Shown here: positions 24,543 through 31,022 of the stretch, in pieces
How the letters are laid out: every line of letters begins with the position of its first letter
Position numbering within the stretch: the first letter of the stretch is position 1
Assembly: GCA_038532435.1 (NCBI GenBank)
Contig: JBCBAP010000029.1
Location: 1 to 43,961, forward strand
Direction of reading: 5' to 3'
Source of the DNA: JBCBAP01 sp038532435
GTDB lineage: Bacteria > Pseudomonadota > Alphaproteobacteria > Rhodobacterales > Rhodobacteraceae
Length of the DNA: 43,961 nucleotides
The notes under the pieces: model-generated
The model's database searches: none
Seen by the model: only the letters and a program-made list of their open reading frames with translations
Told to the model about the DNA's origin: nothing
Translations under genes and position numbers: made by a program

Positions 24543-25301
24543 GTGATCACAGCAGCCCGAAACGCCACCTCCTGCGCTCTCGCCCTCTCACTGATCGCCG
24601 ATGGTCCGGCGCAGGCGGGGGAGCTTTCCGCCTTCAGCCTCAACGTCACCCGCCATGTCCTCTATCACGAGCTCGCCCACGCGCTCATTCGCGAATTCGA
24701 CCTGCCGGTCCTGGCGAACGAGGAGGCGATGGCCGACAGTTTCGCAGTGCTCGCTGTCATGGAGCTCCACCGGGATGATGTTGAGGAGATCGTGCTCGAC
24801 CGGGTCCGATCCTGGCTTTACGAGGACGCCCAGTCCGATCCCTCGACCTACAACTTTCGTTCCGAGCATGATCTGGACATACGGCGGGCCTATCAGGCCG
24901 CCTGCCTGTTCTATGGTCTCGACCCTAACTCTTTCCGGGATGCGGTCGGATGGCTCGACTTCACGACCGGCCAGCTCGCCGACTGCTCCGACACCGCGCC
25001 GGACCAGCAGGAGGGGTGGCAGAGCATCGTTTACCCCAAGCTTCTGCCAGACGATGGCCGGTCCGAGAAGGTGACCCTGAGCTACGGCGGCAGCCCCCTC
25101 GACAGTCAGGTTCAGGCGTCCGGCGTCTTCGAGGATTTCGCCGCCGTCGTCGCCCGGTTCGACTGGCCCGAGCCGGTGACGATCCTTTTCGCGGAGTGCC
25201 GGGGCGGGGCGTCCTGGAGCCGGTCCACCCGCACGATCCGGTTCTGCGACAGCTATCTGCGGCGTTTCATCGACCAGGGTATCGCGCTGGGCCGTCCCTA
25301 G
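24543..25301 (+). CDS. DUF4344-type putative metallopeptidase, exported
   Basis: A 252-residue protein with a signal-like N-terminus (CALALSLIADGPAQA). The zinc-peptidase motif HELAHAL lies at residues 43-49, with NEEAMADSFAV about 17 residues later providing the usual third ligand Glu or Asp, as in DUF4344. Cys pairs in the C-terminal half (ECRGG and RFCDSY) suggest disulfides in the periplasm. GAGGAG precedes the GTG start at proper distance. It is the last gene before the AT-rich gap. Protease activity is a family-based prediction. Confidence 0.75.
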   Translation: MITAARNATSCALALSLIADGPAQAGELSAFSLNVTRHVLYHELAHALIREFDLPVLANEEAMADSFAVLAVMELHRDDVEEIVLDRVRSWLYEDAQSDPSTYNFRSEHDLDIRRAYQAACLFYGLDPNSFRDAVGWLDFTTGQLADCSDTAPDQQEGWQSIVYPKLLPDDGRSEKVTLSYGGSPLDSQVQASGVFEDFAAVVARFDWPEPVTILFAECRGGASWSRSTRTIRFCDSYLRRFIDQGIALGRP

Positions 25302-25712
25302 GCATTGGTCCGCCGGCCGGAAACGGTCTCTCAAGTACTCAACACAACCATAGGCTGCAATAGAAATTGATTCTCCTGGGGATGACCTGCCCCGGCCATG
25401 TATGCGCTTTCATTGATTTTCGAGGATGCTCGCAGGCCTGACAGCCACAAACCTATGGGATTTGAGATCGTCATCGAATTAAGTTGCGTATCTCGCCACA
25501 CATAAAGCAGAAAATTGCTTTCGATACGTAAAGTGTCAACCCAGCGAGACATTTCAATTCGTGACTGACAGTCTGCAGCGGTTGACACCTCTGGGTTGTG
25601 TTCACTACCGTCATGGTTGTTTGAATGCTATTGAACAAGTATTCGAGAGTGTATCTCGTATATCTATTCATCATTGCATCAAACGTTTTCGTCTGACTTG
25701 GAGGAACTATTG
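25302..25712. other. AT-rich gap upstream of the repeat-protein gene cluster
   Basis: About 410 bases. Two lines I counted (25501-25560 and 25621-25680) have 38% and 33% G+C, far below the surroundings. Two short minus-strand frames (25331-25588 and 25471-25674) have no ribosome site or familiar motif and are probably not genes. A consensus-like TTGACA at 25582-25587 could be the -35 of a promoter for the cluster. Such regions often carry silencer or global regulator sites, or mark a boundary of acquired DNA; I cannot tell which. Confidence 0.5.
25582..25611 (+). promoter_or_regulatory. Candidate promoter of the repeat-protein cluster
   Basis: TTGACA at 25582-25587 matches the sigma-70 -35 consensus, and TACCGT at 25606-25611 is a weak -10, 18 bases away. 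It would give a leader of roughly 95 bases before the ATG at 25713. Confidence 0.3.
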
Positions 25713-26153
25713 ATGAGTAATGCTGATAACACAGAATTCAGAGTGCCCCAGTCAATGGAGCATTATCTGAAGATTGCCGCTGCCGAGGCGGCACCGGATG
25801 AGGCCCCCGCGGTCAAGACCCCGTCCGATCAGGAATTCCTCGACATGCTGGAGATCCACGCTGGTGGCGGCGGGGGCGGCGGTGGAGGAGGAGGCGGCGG
25901 CGGGGGCGGCGGCAATGACGGGAACGAAGGAAATGAGGGGAATGAGGGCAACGAAGGAAACGAAGGCAACGAGGGTAACGAAGGAAACGAGGGCAATGAA
26001 GGCAACGAGGGTGACGAAGGCGACGAGGTCGCCGGTGTCTACGCCTACGCCGAGCAGGTCGTTGCACTTGCCGCCCACGTGGTTGCCGTCGCCGATGCCG
26101 TTGTAGCCGGAACGCCTGTCGCGTCGAGAGACGGTGGAGACGGCGCGGCCTGA
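25713..26153 (+). CDS. Gly-rich, Asn-Glu-Gly repeat protein; candidate modified and exported precursor
   Basis: A 146-residue protein in four parts. Residues 1-50 are acidic and leader-like (VPQSMEHYLK, then DQEFLDMLEIHA). Residues 51-67 are 17 consecutive Gly. Residues 68-103 are NDG, ten NEG units and DEG. Residues 104-146 are an Ala/Val-rich probable helix (YAYAEQVVALAAHVVAVADA) with a polar end. The only lysines are Lys20 and Lys35, both before the Gly tract, and there is no Cys. TTGGAGGAACTATTG precedes the ATG. The nine-base repeat units differ only at synonymous positions. It heads a gene series of modifying enzymes and a type I exporter, so I infer it is their substrate. I know no named family that fits. 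Confidence 0.75.
   Translation: MSNADNTEFRVPQSMEHYLKIAAAEAAPDEAPAVKTPSDQEFLDMLEIHAGGGGGGGGGGGGGGGGGNDGNEGNEGNEGNEGNEGNEGNEGNEGNEGNEGDEGDEVAGVYAYAEQVVALAAHVVAVADAVVAGTPVASRDGGDGAA
25863..26027 (+). repeat. Poly-Gly tract and nine-base NEG coding repeats
   Basis: Seventeen Gly codons (25863-25913) use all four codons. The following nine-base units, ten of them encoding Asn-Glu-Gly, are flanked by one NDG and one DEG unit and a final Asp-Glu. Every difference among the ten units is synonymous (AAT/AAC, GAA/GAG, GGN). Confidence 0.95.
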
Positions 26154-26168
26154 ACCCTTTGAGCGACC

Positions 26169-26194
26169 GGAAGGTCGGCCCAGGCCGACCTTCC
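26169..26194. terminator. Strong hairpin between the repeat-protein gene and the oxygenase gene
   Basis: Arms GGAAGGTCGGCC and GGCCGACCTTCC pair fully, with only two bases between them; in practice a 10-base stem with a 6-base loop. It begins 16 bases after the repeat-protein stop. There is no T-run, so some transcripts should pass. An attenuator here would give more message for the first gene than for the enzymes, a common layout in peptide-precursor operons. Confidence 0.7.
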
Positions 26195-26220
26195 ACCACC
26201 ATCCAGCGGAGCGCAAAGCC

Positions 26221-26934
26221 ATGACCCTCGATCTGAAGCCAGAGACCGTTCAGACGCCCGACGCACACGACACCCCCTCCAGTCGGCAGGGCCTCGACAT
26301 CACGGTCAACGAGAACCGGTACTTCCAGACGCAGGTTTTCACCTTTCAGCTCGACGCCACCGCCGCGGCGCCGCTGAACCGTAAGCTCCTCGATCTCGTC
26401 CATGAGGAGCGCGACCGGGATGCCGAGGGGCTGGAGAAATCCAACTTCCGCGCCCTCGGTGGCTGGCACAGCAAGAGCGACCTTCACAAGCGGGCCGAGT
26501 TCTCAGCCTTGGCCCGGCTGATCGAGATGGTGGCCGGGAAAGTGGCCGCGGCGAACGCCTACGATCCCGCGTTCCCGCTCCGCATCGGCACGATGTGGTC
26601 GATCATCAACCAGCCCGGAAGCGCGAACAACGCCCACGTCCACCCGAGCAGTCAGTGGAGCGGGGTCTACTACATTCAGGCCCCGGAAAACTCCGGTCAG
26701 ATCGAGTTCACCGATCCCAGGATCGGCCACACGATGGCACCGGCGAAGTATGCGCGCGGGGTGAAGCGTCCGACCCCCTGCTGGGGCAAGGTCACGTTCA
26801 CGCCGGTGGCGGGAAAGCTCATCATGTTCCCAAGCTGGCTCTACCATGCGGTGGCCCCGAACCTCTCGACCGGGAAGGGTGAGGAGGGCGAGCGTGTGAT
26901 CGTGAGCTTCAACCTCAACCAGATGCCCGCTTAG
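26221..26934 (+). CDS. Putative 2-oxoglutarate/Fe(II)-dependent oxygenase (TIGR02466/PF13759 type)
   Basis: A 237-residue enzyme. The central NNAHVHPSSQWSGVYYIQAP with His139 and His141, then EFTDPR, and the late LIMFPSWLYHAVAPN with His209 followed by Arg225 in RVIVSFN, follow the pattern of this putative oxygenase family. These would bind iron and 2-oxoglutarate. Members are mostly uncharacterised; hydroxylation of a peptide side chain is the natural guess here. A GGAG lies about ten bases before the ATG. The gene follows the repeat-protein gene after a hairpin and abuts the ABC exporter gene, so its substrate may be the repeat protein, for instance its Asn residues. That is inference. Confidence 0.8.
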   Translation: MTLDLKPETVQTPDAHDTPSSRQGLDITVNENRYFQTQVFTFQLDATAAAPLNRKLLDLVHEERDRDAEGLEKSNFRALGGWHSKSDLHKRAEFSALARLIEMVAGKVAAANAYDPAFPLRIGTMWSIINQPGSANNAHVHPSSQWSGVYYIQAPENSGQIEFTDPRIGHTMAPAKYARGVKRPTPCWGKVTFTPVAGKLIMFPSWLYHAVAPNLSTGKGEEGERVIVSFNLNQMPA

Positions 26935-26952
26935 ATGCCCGAAGGAACGCGC

Positions 26953-28632
26953 ATGCTGGCCCATTGGCGGGTCTTCTGGTCGAACGCCTGGCTGCTTGGC
27001 TTCGCTGTGGTGCTCAGCGCCCTGGTCGCGGTGCTGTCGCTGACCCTGCCGCTCTTCATGCTGCAGGTCTACGACCGTGTCATCAGCGCGCGGTCGGTTC
27101 AAACCCTCTGGGTGCTCGTCGGCCTCGCGGTGTTCCTGCTCATGGGCATGGGTGTTCTCGACTATGCCCGCAGGCGCATCATCGCGCGGTTCGCGGGCGT
27201 GATGCAGGCGGAGCTCGAACCCTTCCTGCTGGCGAAGGGTGCGGGGCGGGCGCCTGACGATCTGGGCGGCACGCTCGGCACTTCGGACCTCGACGCCCTG
27301 CGCGGCTTCACCCATTCGGGCGGGGTGCTGACGGTGATCGACGCGCTCTGGATTCCGCTCTTCATCTTCGTGCTTTTCGTGCTCAGCCCGGCCTTCGGGA
27401 CACTGGCGCTCGCCGGATGCGGCCTGTTGGCGATCCTCTACGGCATCGAACACTGGACCGCTGCCTACCGCTGGAGGGAGGCAAAGGCCGCGTCCGGCCA
27501 GGTGAGCCAGATCAGCCAGACGGTCACGCAGGACAGCATCGCCCTGCGCGGTCGGCTGATTGGGGAGCCCGCAGCGGCGGCATTTCTCGACCGGCGCACC
27601 CGGTCCCGCAACGCCGCCATTCACGCAAGCGATCTGTCCCAGGGTTTCCGGATCAGCGGCAGTACGGTCCGCTGGATCCTGTCCGTGCTGACCCTCGCCC
27701 TCGGCGCGTCGCTTGTCCTGAACAGCAGCCTGACCATCGGGGGGATGGTCGCCGCGGTGGTGCTGCTCGGCCGCGTGTTCCATCCGTTCCAGGCGTTTCT
27801 CGACGCGTCACGCGGTCTGATCGGGGCACGGACGAACTGGAACAATATCGGTAAGGCGCTCGCGCGGGAGGATGGGGAGGAGAGCTTCGGAGTGATCCCT
27901 GATCCCGCCGCGCCCGCCCTTTCCATCCGGCAGCTCGATCTGATGGGGGATCTGGAAAAGACCCCGATGCTGGAAGGTGCCTCGCTCGAGGTTCCCCGAG
28001 GCCAGATCGCCCAGATCCTCGGCCCCACGGGCAGCGGCAAGACCCTGCTGGCCGAAACCCTCGCGGGCCTTCGACCCGTCGCCAAGGGCAAGGTCAGTGC
28101 GTCCGGCATCCGGTACGACAGCCTCCGCCCCGGCGCGCTGGCTGCGTTCGTCGGCTACGTGCCGGAGGTGTCGATGTTCTTCCGCGGCACAATCCAGGAC
28201 AACATCGCGGGCTTCCCCGGATCCGGCACCGAGAATGCGGTGGTCGAGGCTGCGACCCGGGCTGGCATCCACGGCGCCATCCTTGACCTGCAGGAGGGCT
28301 ACCAGACGCGGCTCTCGGACTCGGGCAAGCCCCTCAGCAAAGGGATGCGCGACCTGCTGGCGCTCGCCCGGGCGCTCTACCAGTCCCCCGCGGTCCTCAT
28401 CTGTGATGAGCCCAGCCCGGTCCTGCTCGACGCGTTCGATCCGCACCGGTCCGATGGGCTCGCCCTGTTTCTCGAGCGTGGCGGCAGCGTCGTGCTCCTC
28501 TCTCGCCAGCCCCATGACCGGCTCGAGGGCAGCCTGACGTTCGAGATTTCCGGCACCCGCCTTGAGAAGCTGCGGCAGGACACGCCTTTCTCCCTCATTC
28601 CCCTTCAGACTGCGCGAGGACCGGCCGAATGA
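26953..28632 (+). CDS. Type I secretion ABC protein (PrtD-like) with degenerate ATPase motifs
   Basis: A 559-residue half-transporter: six-helix membrane domain (residues about 10-280, with LPLFMLQVYDRVI as in PrtD/HlyB) and one ATPase domain. No N-terminal C39 peptidase domain is present. Walker A GPTGSGKT (357-364) and Walker B LICDEP (Glu486) are intact. The Q-loop Gln is Glu405 (YVPEV for YLPQD), the signature LSGGQ reads LSKGM (461-465), and the switch His is Arg518 (LSRQP for AHRP). It should work with the HlyD-type protein encoded next, overlapping by ATGA. AAGGA supports the start at 26953; the ATG at 26935 directly after the oxygenase stop is possible. Confidence 0.88.
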   Translation: MLAHWRVFWSNAWLLGFAVVLSALVAVLSLTLPLFMLQVYDRVISARSVQTLWVLVGLAVFLLMGMGVLDYARRRIIARFAGVMQAELEPFLLAKGAGRAPDDLGGTLGTSDLDALRGFTHSGGVLTVIDALWIPLFIFVLFVLSPAFGTLALAGCGLLAILYGIEHWTAAYRWREAKAASGQVSQISQTVTQDSIALRGRLIGEPAAAAFLDRRTRSRNAAIHASDLSQGFRISGSTVRWILSVLTLALGASLVLNSSLTIGGMVAAVVLLGRVFHPFQAFLDASRGLIGARTNWNNIGKALAREDGEESFGVIPDPAAPALSIRQLDLMGDLEKTPMLEGASLEVPRGQIAQILGPTGSGKTLLAETLAGLRPVAKGKVSASGIRYDSLRPGALAAFVGYVPEVSMFFRGTIQDNIAGFPGSGTENAVVEAATRAGIHGAILDLQEGYQTRLSDSGKPLSKGMRDLLALARALYQSPAVLICDEPSPVLLDAFDPHRSDGLALFLERGGSVVLLSRQPHDRLEGSLTFEISGTRLEKLRQDTPFSLIPLQTARGPAE

Positions 28633-29942
28633 CCAGGCGCCCCCCGAACATCGTCAGGTTCATGGCCCCGGTCTGGCTGTCGCTCGCCGTGATCGTGCTC
28701 CTTTTCGGCGGGGTCGGCGCCTGGGCGGTCAACACCAGGATCGCCGGGGCCGTCATCGCTCAAGGGCGGCTCGAAACGCGGGAGACGCCCCACGATGTCA
28801 GCCATCCGGTCGGCGGCCTCGTCGCCCGTATCGCCGTGCGCGACGGGGACTACGTGGAAGCAGGCAGCGCCCTCCTCCACCTCGATGAGACCCTCATCGC
28901 CGCCGAACTCGTCATGGTTTCTCAACTGGTGGCGGACCTCTTCGCGCGGCAGGCGCGGCTGGAGGCGGAGCGCGTGGGCCGCGACAGGCTCGCGGCGGAT
29001 GCGGAAGTCTCGGCGTTGATGGATGAACTGCCGGGCATGGAGCGTCGGTGGGCTGAACAGCAGACCCTCCTGACCGAGCGGCTGGAGGAGCGTGCGCGCC
29101 GCCTCGCCCAGGAGGATCAGCGCTTGCTCCAGATCGACGAGCAGATCGGCGGCTACGACACCACCATCGCCGCGGCGGAGGCGGAGCTTGTCCTGATCGC
29201 GGAGGATCTCGACCGGCAACGCACGCTTGAGGGGCGCGGCCTCGGCACCAGCGAGAAGCTCAACGCCACCGCCGCCCAGTACCACCGCCAGTCCGGCACG
29301 CTGGGGGAAATGCGCGCCCGGCGGGCCGAACTGACCCAGAAGCGGGTCGAGGTCGAACTGGGCCGCATCTCCCTCGAACAGGTCATGCGGGTGGAGGCGC
29401 AGGACGAGATCGACGAGATCTTCCCTGAACTGGCAAGGCTGATCGCCCGCCGGACCGAGCTCAAGCTCGAACGGGAGCAGCGCGTCGTGCGGGCGCCGGT
29501 GACCGGGTTCGTCCATGAACTGAAGATCCGCGGCAGCGGGTCCGTCGCCCGCCCCGGACACACCATCGTGACGATCATCCCGGAATCCGAAAACCTGCAG
29601 GCGGTGGTCCGGGTCGCAGCCGGTGACATTGATCAGGTCTACCGGTCCCAGACCGGCGGCATCCGCTTCCACGCGTTCAACGCACGGACCCAGCCGCTCA
29701 TCGAGGGCACGGTTGAGAACATCGCGGCCGAGGCCACCGTCGATCCGCTCACCCGGAAGCGGTTTTTCGAGGTCTTCCTCACCATCCCCCGCACCGAGCT
29801 TGAGCTTCTCCCGGAGGGGGTGAGCATCATCAACGGAATGGAGCTCTCCGCCTTCATCCAGACCGACTATGAAACCCCGTTCTTCTACGTGACCAAGCCG
29901 ATCCGCGACTATCTCAGCCTCGCCTTCCGGGACCGCGCATGA
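28629..29942 (+). CDS. HlyD/PrtE-family membrane fusion protein of a type I secretion system
   Basis: A 437-residue periplasmic adaptor. One membrane helix at about 12-34 is followed by the lipoyl-type half IARIAVRDGDYVEAGSALLHLDE. A long coiled-coil hairpin spans roughly residues 95-290, then a second lipoyl half, RVVRAPVTGFVHELKIRGSG, and a beta-barrel region with FHAFNARTQPLIEGTVENI. It bridges the inner-membrane ABC protein to an outer-membrane channel of the TolC type, which is not encoded in the window. The ATG overlaps the ABC gene stop, and its stop overlaps the acyltransferase gene (both ATGA), so all three are co-translated. Confidence 0.93.
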   Translation: MTRRPPNIVRFMAPVWLSLAVIVLLFGGVGAWAVNTRIAGAVIAQGRLETRETPHDVSHPVGGLVARIAVRDGDYVEAGSALLHLDETLIAAELVMVSQLVADLFARQARLEAERVGRDRLAADAEVSALMDELPGMERRWAEQQTLLTERLEERARRLAQEDQRLLQIDEQIGGYDTTIAAAEAELVLIAEDLDRQRTLEGRGLGTSEKLNATAAQYHRQSGTLGEMRARRAELTQKRVEVELGRISLEQVMRVEAQDEIDEIFPELARLIARRTELKLEREQRVVRAPVTGFVHELKIRGSGSVARPGHTIVTIIPESENLQAVVRVAAGDIDQVYRSQTGGIRFHAFNARTQPLIEGTVENIAAEATVDPLTRKRFFEVFLTIPRTELELLPEGVSIINGMELSAFIQTDYETPFFYVTKPIRDYLSLAFRDRA

Positions 29943-31012
29943 TGGAGACGCAGATGACAGGCTCCCCCTCCATCTTGGTCTGGGACACCGTCCGCCGGTC
30001 GTGTATGTCCGGTCTGGGCGACAGCGCCGGGCAGTTTGCCCGCGCCCTCGACGGCGTCATCGTGAACCGCGGGGCGTATTGGGAGACCTCGTGCTGTGTG
30101 GATCAGGGACCGGGTCATGCCCCCGTGGTGCTGCTGCCTGAACGGATCGGCACGGGTGATGTTTGGCACATGGTGGACGCGATGAGCGACGCGATCTCCA
30201 CGCCGCAGGTTCGCCGCGCCGCCAATCTGCAGACCGAGTGCAGGGTCGCCGGGCAGCTTGCCTACCTGCGCGGTGCGGACTGGGTCACAGACCTGCGGAT
30301 CCCCCGTCTCAGCCAGCCGTCATCCGGGGCGGATGCCTGGCTCTGGCCGCTTCTCACCGGCCATGTCCGCACCGCCGACCTCTCCATGACCGTTCCGGTC
30401 CTGCGCATCGAAAGGCGGGGCTGCACGCCGGTTGATGGGCCGACGGACTGGGCTGCCCGCCTTGCCGAGCGGGGGAAGGCCGCCCTCCGCGACCTCGCGA
30501 ACGGGGCGCTCTCGGCCACGCCGACGGACTGGCTTGCCGCCCGGGGCGAGGAACCCCTGGTCACCGGGCCCCAGCCGTTCAGCTTCTTCTCCGCGGTCGG
30601 TGCCGCGATCGAGGCGCTCGCGGCCTCCACCTATCACCGTCAGTTCTTGCTGGATGACTACCTGTCCGTCGAGGTTCTGCCGCCGCTCCGCGCCGGTCAG
30701 ACCCGGTTCTACGTCACACCGGACAACCAAGTTGCGGGATTTGTGTCCTGGGCGATGCTCGACGACGCGACGCTGCCAGAGATCATGGAAACGGGCCGCG
30801 CCTGCCGCTCGCGCGACTGGACCTGCGGCACCAACCTCTTCTTCAACGACTGGATCACCAACGGTGCGCCCATCCGCCCCGTGGTCCGCGACGTGTCCAA
30901 CCAGTTCCCGCCCTGCCGCGCCAGCAGCCTCAGGCGCCAGCAGAACACCCGCATCCGCAGGGCCAACGCCTGGCGAACGCCCGCGGATTCTCTCAACGGA
31001 CAGATTGTGTAA
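29939..31012 (+). CDS. HlyC-like lysine acyltransferase fused to an unrecognised N-terminal region
   Basis: A 357-residue protein. Residues about 215-325 match the toxin-activating lysine acyltransferase HlyC: STYHRQFLLDDYLSVEVLPP with the catalytic His233, QVAGFVSWAML, and DWTCGTNLFFNDWITNG with Asp304 at the place of HlyC Asp92. In hemolysin systems HlyC transfers a fatty acyl group from acyl carrier protein to internal lysines of the RTX toxin. The N-terminal 210 residues, rich in Cys and Trp, match nothing I know. No RTX toxin gene is near; the repeat protein has two lysines and is a plausible target. A start at 29954 has a better ribosome site (GGAG) than 29939. Confidence 0.82.
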   Translation: MMETQMTGSPSILVWDTVRRSCMSGLGDSAGQFARALDGVIVNRGAYWETSCCVDQGPGHAPVVLLPERIGTGDVWHMVDAMSDAISTPQVRRAANLQTECRVAGQLAYLRGADWVTDLRIPRLSQPSSGADAWLWPLLTGHVRTADLSMTVPVLRIERRGCTPVDGPTDWAARLAERGKAALRDLANGALSATPTDWLAARGEEPLVTGPQPFSFFSAVGAAIEALAASTYHRQFLLDDYLSVEVLPPLRAGQTRFYVTPDNQVAGFVSWAMLDDATLPEIMETGRACRSRDWTCGTNLFFNDWITNGAPIRPVVRDVSNQFPPCRASSLRRQQNTRIRRANAWRTPADSLNGQIV

Positions 31013-31022
31013 GGAGGTTATG

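Noticed and set aside
25331..25674. Two minus-strand reading frames in the AT-rich gap as small genes
   Set aside because: No ribosome site, no motif, and they overlap each other; they are expected by chance in AT-rich DNA.
25860..25913. Double-glycine leader cleavage site of a bacteriocin
   Set aside because: The Gly tract invites this reading, but the ABC protein has no C39 peptidase domain and no hydrophobic double-glycine leader pattern precedes the tract.
25914..26021. RTX calcium-binding nonapeptide repeats
   Set aside because: RTX repeats follow GGxGxDxux with a hydrophobic position. The unit here is a three-residue Asn-Glu-Gly without that pattern, despite the HlyC-like and type I secretion genes nearby.
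25863..26027. CRISPR-like or tandem-DNA-repeat array
   Set aside because: The units are nine bases with no spacers, remain in frame, and differ only at synonymous positions; it is a coding repeat.
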